DNA from: Hericium rajendrae
Lineage: Eukaryota; Basidiomycota; Agaricomycetes; Russulales; Hericiaceae
Length of the DNA stretch: 64,000 bases
NCBI GenBank assembly: GCA_033439255.1
Contig: CM065888.1
Coordinates: 248,001 to 312,000 of the forward strand
Reading direction: 5' to 3'
The notes under the pieces were generated by a model. It ran no database searches, was not told the DNA's origin, and worked only from the letters and a program-made list of their open reading frames with translations. Every line of letters starts with the position of its first letter. The first letter of the stretch is position 1. Below are positions 45,359-53,802 of this stretch, piece by piece. The translations under genes were made by a program, and so were the position numbers.

Positions 45359-47108
45359 CTAGTTGAACCTCTTGTTTTGCTTCCTGTGCCATATCATTAT
45401 TCGCTATTCACGTGTCATATTCTTATTCATCGTTCTGCTCTCGTCCTGCTATTACTCGCTCCGCTATCTCGTTGCCCTTTGCCATTGCATCTCCCTACTA
45501 CCATACGAATGTTCGGTACCCTTGTATAAAGACAGATGCTATATCTAATTACAGAACAAGCAGAGCTACTCTCGAGCTATGGCCATATTTCATAGCAGGA
45601 ACCGCAGGCACTGCATTTGTCTCCTTATTGGGTGAACACGGCTGCATGTCTGCTACAAGGCCTGTGAACAAAATGAATTCTAGAGTTCTGAGTTTCCCAT
45701 AGAATCAAAAGATTATTTCTGTATACGAGTCAATGGTATCTACGGAGTACAGCAAAATCAACTTCATTTCACTTTTCGGAGAACTGAGTGCCTTGCTGTG
45801 GTACCACTCACTCCGTCGCGCATTGACTTAGCACATGCGGAGACTTGGCCTACACCTTTCGAAAAAAATTGGCCGATACATATTTTCAAGCCTCAGATTA
45901 CCGTTTTAAGGGCCTGGAATTCTCGATATGATGCTAGTTTTGCTTAGGATTAGACAGGCAAAAAGATGTCGAAGGAGCGCAGACCCTGCAGCACGGTTTT
46001 CTCACACTTGAAGCTTGATGCGAGTGCGCGCTGCAGCGGCCGGACAGCACCGTTACCGACTACTCCATCATTCATCTGATTCTGGTACTATCTGCAGACA
46101 TTCTCACTGGGCCTGAACACCCAACTGCCTGATGATATTGCAAACTACATAACTACGTACTACCTGTATGTGTCTAGCTACTAGGAAACCAGCTCTTTAG
46201 CCCCCATCGTATGTACACCGCTACGGCTCTGCATCATCTATCACGACCCTCTGCGGTACAGCTCCGTGCAGATCCCACCCCTCTGCGAGCCATGAAGCGC
46301 CACGCTCGAGCCTCCTCGAGAGCTCTGCTACTGAGGCAGGCTGGATGGATATTGTCGGGTCGCGTGGGGTGGTGATGCATGGTACCATCGCGAGAGATGA
46401 GGCAGAGTGCCGCTGCGGCACCACGCGGTCACGTTGGGTCCGGCGCAGTCGGTCGGATGCACGGGCGAGCAAGGAAGACAGTGGGCGGTGCGTCAGCAGA
46501 CGATGGGGAATGGCGAGAGTCAGCAGGCAAGCACGAGGGCGACGCATGACGGGGCGCTCGCCTGGCCTGGTTCTGGCTCTGCGCACGTTGCGGACAAGGC
46601 AAGGCGGGCATCCGCGAGCCCTGCGTCGTCGCGGAAATGCGACCATCGCGAGGTCGGTTCGCGGTGGGGCGGCGATGCGCAATATGCGCGATACCATCGG
46701 TCGGGTCCGCGGCACTCGATCGGGTGGTGCCACGGGGCGACGGGGCGTTAGCAGGCGTGCGGACGGACGAGCATCACCACGAGCACTCACCTGGTTCTCG
46801 TCTTGTCCTGCGCCTGCTTTTCTCGTTCTGCGCGTCGCGGACAAAGGGCGACCGTCGCGAGGCCGTGCTCTCGCCGGAGCGCAGCGCCCAATTCGGCACT
46901 TTGGGTCAAAAACGCGTGCGGGCCGCGGCCAAAACGGCGAGCGTGGCGGCGACGGGGCAGATGCGACGGATGGGGCAGCGCGAGCGGGAGGAGAGGGCGG
47001 AAGGGCGGAGGCAGACAACGTCAGACTGAGCCACGCGCGGACGGGCGTCTGTGGGGTCCTGCGCGCGGCTGACACATGCTGACTCAGCAGAGACCATCGT
47101 CCGCGCGC
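45359..47108. other. right arm of the inner element, gene-free
   Basis: 45359-46200 is AT-richer 3' flank of the SAP gene. 46240-47100 is very GC-rich, so long frames occur on both strands (46221-47075 and 46345-47082) without domains. A motif close to CGCGAGG/GGTTCGCGG is repeated with variants around 46640 and 46855. Confidence 0.4.
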
Positions 47109-47131
47109 GTAGGGACCGGGTAGGGACCGTC
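47109..47131 (+). repeat. right terminal inverted repeat of inner element
   Basis: Contains two copies of GTAGGGACCG in a row and ends GGGACCGTC; complementary to the left end at 20 of 23 positions. Confidence 0.75.
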
Positions 47132-48154
47132 AATCCGCCCCTAGAAGTCGTCTTCCAAGCCGCTAGGTTGTATATCGACATGCTCGACAAGATCGTCGCC
47201 GAGCAACGCTCTGCCGAACAACGCGGAAGAGCGACAATTGGCGACACTAGTGTCGTCCAGCCAATCCTGGACGACGACCCGCGGGCAGAGATTGCAAGCG
47301 TCTCATCGCCAGTCCGGAGTAAGCGCCGTCGTACCGAGCTCGAGAGCGATAGCGACGACGACGACGGCGATCGAGGCGGGAAGTGCCCGCTGGATCTCTC
47401 GGCCCTGCCTTGGATGCAGGATGTCCAGCCAATTTCATTGCCCCCATCACTCGCCGACACCAGGAAGCTTCTCCTGCTGTTCGCAGAAGAACCCAAGCGA
47501 TGGAAAACCTTCTTCATCAATGAGCCAAACTGCCCTCAGTTTCCCGACACTGAATGGAGCAACATTTTGCTCGGAAGACCGGTCAACCTCGACTCGGTTC
47601 TCGCATCTCTGTTCTGCATCACCCTCGAACACAAGCATAAGGAACGACTTGGACGGGTCAGTTTTGCGCTCGACGACGTCGCACCATCAAAAGTCGTTCG
47701 ATCGCAAGGCGACTGGCTTTCGGCCTGGAGAGCTGCCTCAGACGCCATCAGCTTCGTCTTCCGTCACCGACGAGATGAGCTTGCGCTGTACGGCAGTCAC
47801 ATCTCCTCGTTGTTTACATCGGTCCTGGAAGCCAACCACGCTCGAGTCCTCTGCTATGACAAAGCAGTGCGCTTACGGGTCTCCGGTCGACGAGACTTGC
47901 TCCTCACCGATCTCAGCCAATTCTCCGATCTCCACACCCTTTGGCTGTCTCCCCTCGGGGCCGGACCAAGCGCTGGTCCCTCGCGCTCTGGCGGATCTCG
48001 CCCTGCTGCAAAATCTGCCGGTAGTAAAAAGGAACCCTGCCGGCGCTGGAACGACGGCAAATGCCCGTTCAATGCACTCACTTGCAACTGGGGTCACGTC
48101 TGCCTCAAATGCTCAGGACAACACACTGCCAATGCCTGCCCGCAGCGCAGCTGA
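47132..48154 (+). pseudogene. DIRS gag, C-terminal part with zinc finger
   Basis: Continues gag after the insertion: NPPLEVVFQAARLYIDMLDK, an acidic linker (ESDSDDDDGDRGGK), a helical capsid-like region, and a C-terminal Cys/His cluster CRRWNDGKCPFNALTCNWGH followed by CLKCSGQHTANACP. The open frame runs from inside the inner element (an ATG at 47051) to the stop at 48154, so a truncated Gag could still be made from a promoter in the right arm. The last 23 nt overlap the RT start. Confidence 0.78.
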
Positions 48155-49991
48155 GGAAGAATATCTTGTATCCCCGCGACACCGTCTTGGACTCGTTTGG
48201 ACCCTCGATGATCCGTACACATATACGCCAGCTGCGGATTGGTCATTAACGGCTCCGCCTCTTCCTTCTCCTCCCGAAAACGAGGAGAACAATTTCGTCC
48301 TCCATTGTACTATTTCTGAGCATCCCTCGCTCTTTAAAAATCCATGTAAAATCAACTGCGATGCATATGAAGAATTTTTACAATTCCATCCCAATGTGGC
48401 CTTCGTCGAATCTGTCTGTCGTGGTCTGCGCGGGGGCTTCTGGCCTTCGGCTATCACTGACAGACCAGGTTATCCGATCACTTGGGATAACTCCCGTCGT
48501 GAGTTATCATCCGATGCCCATCGAGCATTCGTCGAGGAACAATGTCAAAAAGAAATTGATGTCGGCTGTTTCTCTCCAGCATGGGAGGCCGACGAACTTT
48601 ATCCGGGCATGTACAGCATGCCCATCGGCGTCATACCAAAGCCAAATTCCGACAAACTGCGCCTCATCACAGACCACAGCGCCGGCAAGTACTCGCTTAA
48701 TTCAATGATTCCAAAGCCGAGTTTTGATGAAAAAGTACAACTCGACAATGTCCAAGACCTCAGGCGTGTCCTCCTTCGTGTCCGTCATGAGCACCCCGGA
48801 CGAAAAATTGTTCTATTCAAATCCGATGTCAAAGAAGCTTATCGCCAGATGCCTATGCATCCCTGGTGGCAAGCACGCCAAGTCGTCTCCATCAACAATC
48901 GCCGAATGGTAGACCGTGCGAACGTTTTCGGCGGTTGTCACTCAGGCAACATTTGGTGTGCTTTCATGAGCCTCGTGCTCTGGATCGGCGTTTATGTCTG
49001 GTTCATCTCCGACCTTCTGGCCTATTCGGACGACACTTTCTCTTGGGAATTTGCTGATGCGACCACCTGGTACGCTCCGTATGGCCGCATGTTCCCCACT
49101 AAACAAGCTCGCCTACTCCTGCTTTGGGACATTTTGCACATCCCGCACAGCCTCGAGAAGCAAACTCACGGATCGCTTCTTTCCATTATCGGTTTTGAAG
49201 TCGATGCCGACCTCCTGCAAATCACGCTATCCCCCGAGTGGCGTGCTGCCCTGGTCGCTGCCATCCGTGACTTCATTACGGGATCGTCTTCGTGCCATCG
49301 TCGCCCCCTACGTCAATTTCAAGCTCTAGCCGGCTACGTTCAATGGTCGTTAAACGTTTTCCCGCTCTTACGGCCCGGTCTTTCACGGTTGTATGCCAAG
49401 ATTCGTGGTAAAACCAACCCCAGTGCACCAGTCGAAGTTACGGTCGCTTTATGCGCTGAGTTAGCATGGCTCGCCAACCATATCGAGCGTGCTTCGGGAG
49501 TGTTTCTGTTCGATTCGCTCGCCTGGCGTCCTGAGGACGCCGACCTCATTCTTCTCACCGACGCTTCGTTTGAGGGTCTCGCATTCTGGTCACCGTCACA
49601 TTCCCTCGGTTTCCACTGCCGCCTACCCAACATCGCTGCCACCATTTTCTTCTGGGAAACATTAGCTGTCGTCTGCGCTATTGATTGGGCCTCTCGCTTG
49701 CAACCCACTCGTCCCCGTCGACTCCTCATTCGTTGCGACAATACGAACACCGTTGCTCTCTTCAACTCCCTCCATGCACAGCCTCAATACAACAGCCTCC
49801 TTCTCTATGCCGTCGACCGCCTCATTGACAGCAAGATCGATCTACGTGTTGTTCACCTCACTGGTTCCACAAACGGTGTCGCTGATGCTCTTTCCCGTTT
49901 CCACGCTGATCGTGCCACCACGCTCCACCCTGGACTCAACACTTTTGATTTCATACCCCCTCGGGATGCGCTGGGGGTACCCAAATTATGA
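48132..49991 (+). CDS. DIRS reverse transcriptase-RNase H
   Basis: ATG at 48132 inside the 3' end of gag (overlap 23 nt, different frame) gives about 619 residues. RT motifs: GVIPKPNSDKLRLITDHSAG, VLFKSDVKEAYRQMPMHPWW, VFGGCHSGNIWCAFM, the active-site LLAYSDDTFSW (YxDD), and LSIIGFEVD. RNase H: LILLTDASFEGLAFW (first Asp), FFWETLAVVCAIDWA (Glu), LLIRCDNTNTVALFN (Asp), and GSTNGVADALSRFH (last Asp). DIRS RTs make cDNA that is circularised through the split repeats. Frame fully open; the stop is TGA at 49989-49991. Confidence 0.92.
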   Translation: MPARSAAEEEYLVSPRHRLGLVWTLDDPYTYTPAADWSLTAPPLPSPPENEENNFVLHCTISEHPSLFKNPCKINCDAYEEFLQFHPNVAFVESVCRGLRGGFWPSAITDRPGYPITWDNSRRELSSDAHRAFVEEQCQKEIDVGCFSPAWEADELYPGMYSMPIGVIPKPNSDKLRLITDHSAGKYSLNSMIPKPSFDEKVQLDNVQDLRRVLLRVRHEHPGRKIVLFKSDVKEAYRQMPMHPWWQARQVVSINNRRMVDRANVFGGCHSGNIWCAFMSLVLWIGVYVWFISDLLAYSDDTFSWEFADATTWYAPYGRMFPTKQARLLLLWDILHIPHSLEKQTHGSLLSIIGFEVDADLLQITLSPEWRAALVAAIRDFITGSSSCHRRPLRQFQALAGYVQWSLNVFPLLRPGLSRLYAKIRGKTNPSAPVEVTVALCAELAWLANHIERASGVFLFDSLAWRPEDADLILLTDASFEGLAFWSPSHSLGFHCRLPNIAATIFFWETLAVVCAIDWASRLQPTRPRRLLIRCDNTNTVALFNSLHAQPQYNSLLLYAVDRLIDSKIDLRVVHLTGSTNGVADALSRFHADRATTLHPGLNTFDFIPPRDALGVPKL

Positions 49992-50021
49992 ATTTCCCCC
50001 CCCCGCTCAGCTAGGCAACCT

Positions 50022-50981
50022 GTGCGCGAAGCCTGGCCACACGAGTGGCTACTGCGCGAGCGCGCCATCGCGCTCGGCTTTGCGCTTCGCAACTCCTCCC
50101 TTCTTTCTTATTCTTCTGCTCTACAGTCCTATCTCAACTTCTGCCGTACCCACAACATGCCCATTGAACCCTCCGAGGACACTCTTTCCTTCTATCTTGT
50201 CTACACCTCCCATTACATCCACCCCAGCTCTGTCTCAAATTACCTTTCTGGGATTTGTAATCAATTAGAGCCCTTTTTCCCCAACGTGTGTGCCATTCGT
50301 CACTCGCAACTCGTTTCCCGCACGATGCGTGGATGTCGCAAACTTCACTCCTCAGCCCCTACATGCAAGAGCCCGTTGTCACGTACCCAACTCACCGAAG
50401 TCTTGCTTCGCTACGCCAACAGCTCCTCCCTTGATGACCTCCTTTTCGCTGCACTCCTTGCCACCGGTTTTCATGGTCTACTTCGCCTTGGTGAATTAGT
50501 CTGGCCTGACCCACTTGTCCTCCGTGACTGGCAACGCGTTACCACACGACATTCACTTCAATGGATGCCCAACGGCTTTTGCTTCCTCCTTCCTACCTCG
50601 AAAACTGATCGTACTTATCAAGGGCACGACATCCTCATTGCTGGTGTTCCATCTGCCTGTGATCCCGTACGCCCTTTTCGTCGCTACCTTACCGAACGCG
50701 ATCGCCTCTTCCCCTTCCACCCCAACCTTTGGTCACGGGCCTCGGGCGACGTTCCCACCTGCTCTTGGTTCATGCGGCGCTTGCGTGCCCATTTTCCGTC
50801 TGACATCAGCGGTCACTCCTTGCGTGCTGGCGGCACTACTGCCCTGGCCGAGGATGGTATCCCTCTTGACTACATCCAATTCCTCGGTCGCTGGACCTCC
50901 GATACATTTCAGATCTATATTCGGAAAAATCCCGTCATTCTATGCTCCCTTCTTTTTCAGACCAGCAATCCCACTTCCTAG
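50022..50981 (+). CDS. DIRS tyrosine recombinase
   Basis: Core-binding part YSSALQSYLNFCRTHNMPIE, SVSNYLSGICNQLEPFF; catalytic part FHGLLRLGELVWPDPL (Arg I), FLLPTSKTDRTYQGHDILIA (Lys), SGHSLRAGGTTALAEDGI (HxxR), IQFLGRWTSDTFQIYIRKNP (Trp and Tyr nucleophile). All catalytic residues are present. The frame is open from just after the TGA that ends the RT and is in the same frame as RT, but it has no ATG until Met 46. An ATG overlapping the RT stop (ATGA at 49988) would open this frame only if the nine-C run at 49996-50004 were eight. Integrates the circular cDNA by site-specific recombination. Confidence 0.88.
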   Translation: MREAWPHEWLLRERAIALGFALRNSSLLSYSSALQSYLNFCRTHNMPIEPSEDTLSFYLVYTSHYIHPSSVSNYLSGICNQLEPFFPNVCAIRHSQLVSRTMRGCRKLHSSAPTCKSPLSRTQLTEVLLRYANSSSLDDLLFAALLATGFHGLLRLGELVWPDPLVLRDWQRVTTRHSLQWMPNGFCFLLPTSKTDRTYQGHDILIAGVPSACDPVRPFRRYLTERDRLFPFHPNLWSRASGDVPTCSWFMRRLRAHFPSDISGHSLRAGGTTALAEDGIPLDYIQFLGRWTSDTFQIYIRKNPVILCSLLFQTSNPTS

Positions 50982-51085
50982 CTCTTTTTTTTCGGCTCCC
51001 CTACTATTATCTCTATCTTCCAGTCACTCCTACCTCCTTCTCCAGCCATGCTTCGCCTTCTCTCTTTTCTTCCACTCATAGCCAT

Positions 51086-51239
51086 AGGGATTGTCTCAGT
51101 CTGGCATGATAATACATTTGCCTTCTTTCGGGCCGCCCGTTTCGCGCGTGCGCGAGGGCGGTCGCGACATCCCTATCCGGCTTTGTGTGTCCGCCTCCTC
51201 TTAGAGCTTCGTCTGCGTCGACGCGTAAGATGATTAGTC
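51086..51239 (+). repeat. DIRS split direct repeat B1
   Basis: Starts AGGGATTGTCTCAGTCTGG and ends GATGATTAGTC; matches 51609-51762 with about eight transitions and no gaps. Confidence 0.93.
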
Positions 51240-51529
51240 GCAGTTAAAAGAATATTTTAACCTAGACTAATAGTCCGAGCGCCCGGATTGCTTAAGCTCG
51301 CCCCCGTCCATCCGCGCCGTCGCTTTCCATGGGGGTCCATGCCCCGAGCGAGCCTTGTGCACCGGTACGACTTTTTTGTGTCCGTGGGTCCGTGCGCCAA
51401 CATACTTTTGCCTCCGTATCAGTCAGCCTGGGGGTATATAAGGCGCGTGCCCTCAGTCGACAGAAGTCCTTACCTTCTGTTCTCGACTCTTGTGCACCTC
51501 TAGCACAAACTCGAGTTTCCTCAAAGCAC
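51238..51529 (+). repeat. DIRS split direct repeat A2
   Basis: Second copy of A1, joined directly to B1. Confidence 0.93.
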
Positions 51530-51608
51530 CCTCCCTTCCCTCCCTTTTCTTTATGTCTTGCTTTCATCATGTAATTTAGCTTATTTACTTCCTCATGTAT
51601 CTTCTATG

Positions 51609-51762
51609 AGGGATTGTCTCAGTCTGGCACGATAATACATTCGCCTTCTTTCGGGCTGCCCGTTTCGCACGTGCGCGAGGGCGGTCGCGACATCCCTATC
51701 CGGCTTTGTGTGTCTGCCTCCTCTTAGAGCTTCGTCTGCGTCGACGCGTAAGACGATTAGTC
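51609..51762 (+). repeat. DIRS split direct repeat B2
   Basis: Second copy of B1 and right end of the element; 79 nt of pyrimidine-rich spacer separate it from A2. Confidence 0.93.
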
Positions 51763-52961
51763 CTGGCCTCGTAGAGCCAGGTCTCCCCTCAGCATTCGTT
51801 TTGGGTCACGTCACGCCATCATGAATTACGTAAGATCACATGTACGTCATACCGTCAACTGCTCTCATACTCTGGACGTACGGTACAACTCGTCTTACTT
51901 CCATCGACATGTCTTCGAAGCGACCCTATGATTGGACGTTTGGTGTGGATGACTCGCGTCGGCAGCGGCGATACTTGAATGATGAATTTGTCAACTCATA
52001 TTCAGCCGAAGGGCGGGCATCTTCATCGTGTTTCCTCTGGAGGGTCAGCGCAATCGTACGGTGACTGACACGCTTCCTTTGCCGGTGAGTTGTGTCTACT
52101 GTGGAGGAGCATCCCGATTCCGGTGAGTGCTGATTTTTGAAGAGGTGTTGTTTCCTCGGGACAATTACGGGTCTAAATGCACAGTGCCTATCCATCCCGC
52201 AGCCGACCTATGAGAGCGAGACTACATTGTCCTGGAAGCTTCAATTGTGCACCTGAATAATGGCTGCCACACCCGTGACAAAAATGATGCATGGTTTGAT
52301 CTGAAACACATATGCCTCCTTGCCTGTGCAACTGAGCCTTCCTTCCGCATCCCCAATCCCACAGCCTACGAACCCAAATTTCCCTATAGCTTAAAATACA
52401 GTATTGTAATAGTATGGAAACCTAAGCCACATACCATGAAGATAACCAAAATCTTCCGTAACAGAAAACCAACCCAAATTAAATTGTCCGCTACGAGACC
52501 AGGCGATGCCCGAAGGGCCGTGGAATCATGTTGTATGTATCGTTAATTCCGAAGGCCAGAGTTTGTCCAACAGTTAAAGCCAGTTATATCATGACTTCGC
52601 ACAGTTGGACCTATCTCGCGGAGGCAAGATTTTATGCGCTGAACTATGCACGACTGATTTTCAGCGTGAAGTATGTATGGCCGGTTACTGGCTTTGAACC
52701 AGGAACGTTTCGAGCAAGCGATGGAATGGCGATGGCTTTCCATCGCGCGAGTGATTCTGACACGAAGAGGAGAGTGTAGGGCGCGTTCTGCTTATCTTTT
52801 GCTTACTGTTCGGAAACAATAAATAATGTACCGCTGAGCAGTTTCACTGCAGTCTAGGAGTAGAATACGGTTGTCACTGACAGCGGCAAAATTCAGAAAT
52901 TTCGGAAATGACAACATGTCTCCTGGCCAGGATGTTAGAGATCTCAAAATGAGATCTATAG
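51763..52961. other. intergenic, no gene recognised
   Basis: Short open frames only. At 52670-52740 the minus strand has a tRNA-like T-arm (CTGGTTCAAAGCCAG), but no anticodon or acceptor stem can be built. Confidence 0.35.
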
Positions 52962-53676
52962 CTAAACATAGCTTAGTGTTCATGGGACACGAAGGGTTGC
53001 CGGGGGCGCTGACTAACAACATGTCCCGGGACATGTTACGGCACGTGATGCCGCGGCGGGTCGGGGAGGCGTCGGACGCTCGCGACGGCGACCGAGGTGG
53101 CGGGCACACGTCGGGGACGGCGAGGACGACCGAGGGACCCGCGCACCGAGGCGACGGGGCGGGAAATGAATTTTGATGGATTTTAGCGCCGCGGGGGACG
53201 CCGGAATCGACTGCCCAATGTGGCTGCGTGTCCCAAGGGCACGAGAAATCGAGTTTTTCATGGGACACGATCCCCTGCCAGCGGAAGGCGCCGGGCCAGC
53301 CAAAATAGCATGTCCCATGGATGCCTAAAGTCCTGTTTTTTCTCTGGGACACGCTCGGCAGCGTGCCGAGCAGGGTTCTCGACGTGATGCGGGCAGGAAC
53401 TTAGGTAAAAGGGCCAGATTCGGCAAAAATGGCGACTCGGACGCGTTTTCGCGCCCTCCCCTTTGCGTGAAAAATCTCATTTTTCGCCCGCACGTAGCTA
53501 CCTATCGGGTCCATGTCCCTGCCAAAAATCGCGGTGGAAGAGGGAGTATCGAGCGACTTGCGCCGTGGACGACGTCCGGAGGCGGTCGCCGGGCATCTCG
53601 GGCGAGGGTCGGACTAGGGTTAGGACCCTGACTAAGCTGACTCACACCGTGTCCCAGCGCGAACTAAACATAGCTT
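52962..53676. mobile_element. candidate non-autonomous element with TGGGACACG motifs
   Basis: The 13-nt sequence CTAAACATAGCTT occurs at both ends (52962-52974 and 53664-53676), like a target duplication. Just inside, the left end has CATGGGACACG and the right end CCGTGTCCCA, an inverted pair. At least five more copies of TGGGACA or TGTCCC lie inside (about 53021, 53229, 53261, 53309, 53343, 53513), plus a 20-bp perfect palindrome. Dense motif repeats near the ends are typical of non-autonomous DNA transposons. No coding capacity. Boundaries are a proposal. Confidence 0.45.
53018..53037. repeat. 20-bp perfect palindrome
   Basis: AACATGTCCCGGGACATGTT equals its own reverse complement. A decayed version (AACATGTCTCCTGGCC...GATGTT) lies at 52913-52936. 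Confidence 0.95.
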
Positions 53677-53802
53677 CGCTGCGCGTCGACCATCCTTGAA
53701 GCTTCAATCCTCTACCTCCCCCACGACGTCGGCACATATGTTAACTTGAGACTATAAACAGATTCATTTGCCTTCGTCCTTAGATAACCAGCGAAGAAAT
53801 CC

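Larger units (their letters stand above)
38259..47131. mobile_element. 8.9-kb TIR-bounded element with XPG nuclease, tyrosine recombinase and SAP protein
   Basis: The ends are 23-nt inverted repeats with 20 matches (38259-38281 and 47109-47131; left end starts GACGGTCCC, right end finishes GGGACCGTC). The unit lies inside DIRS gag, whose two halves would join in frame if exactly one end base belongs to the target. It carries three spliced genes with long open frames: XPG/FEN1-like nuclease (+), tyrosine recombinase (-) and a SAP-domain protein (+). Both arms are GC-rich and gene-free (1.0 and 1.7 kb). No target-site duplication longer than GTC can be seen. Cryptons also use tyrosine recombinases but normally lack inverted repeats and carry a single gene; here three genes travel together. 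I know of similar single proteins in many Agaricomycetes but of no description of this unit. Confidence 0.72.
37604..51762 (+). mobile_element. DIRS/Ngaro-type tyrosine-recombinase retrotransposon, carrying a nested element
   Basis: Split direct repeats in the order A1 (37602-37892), genes, B1 (51086-51239), A2 (51238-51529), B2 (51609-51762). B1 runs directly into A2, so B1-A2 shows the sequence of the circular junction, as known for Ngaro/PAT-like DIRS elements. The genes are gag (split), RT-RNase H and a phage-type tyrosine recombinase, all on the plus strand. Without the 8.87-kb insertion in gag the element is about 5.3 kb, the usual size. The left outer junction has TC before A1 and the right one ends in TC, consistent with strand exchange at a shared dinucleotide and no target duplication. 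Repeat copies differ by only a few transitions, so insertion is recent. Confidence 0.9.

Noticed and set aside
46221-47082. Overlapping 284- and 245-codon frames on opposite strands in the right arm
   Set aside because: Same GC artefact; two full-length frames on both strands at once with repetitive Arg-rich translations are not credible genes.
52660-52760. tRNA-like T-arm on the minus strand
   Set aside because: The T-arm folds (CTGG-TTCAAAG-CCAG), but no anticodon arm or matching acceptor ends can be assembled.
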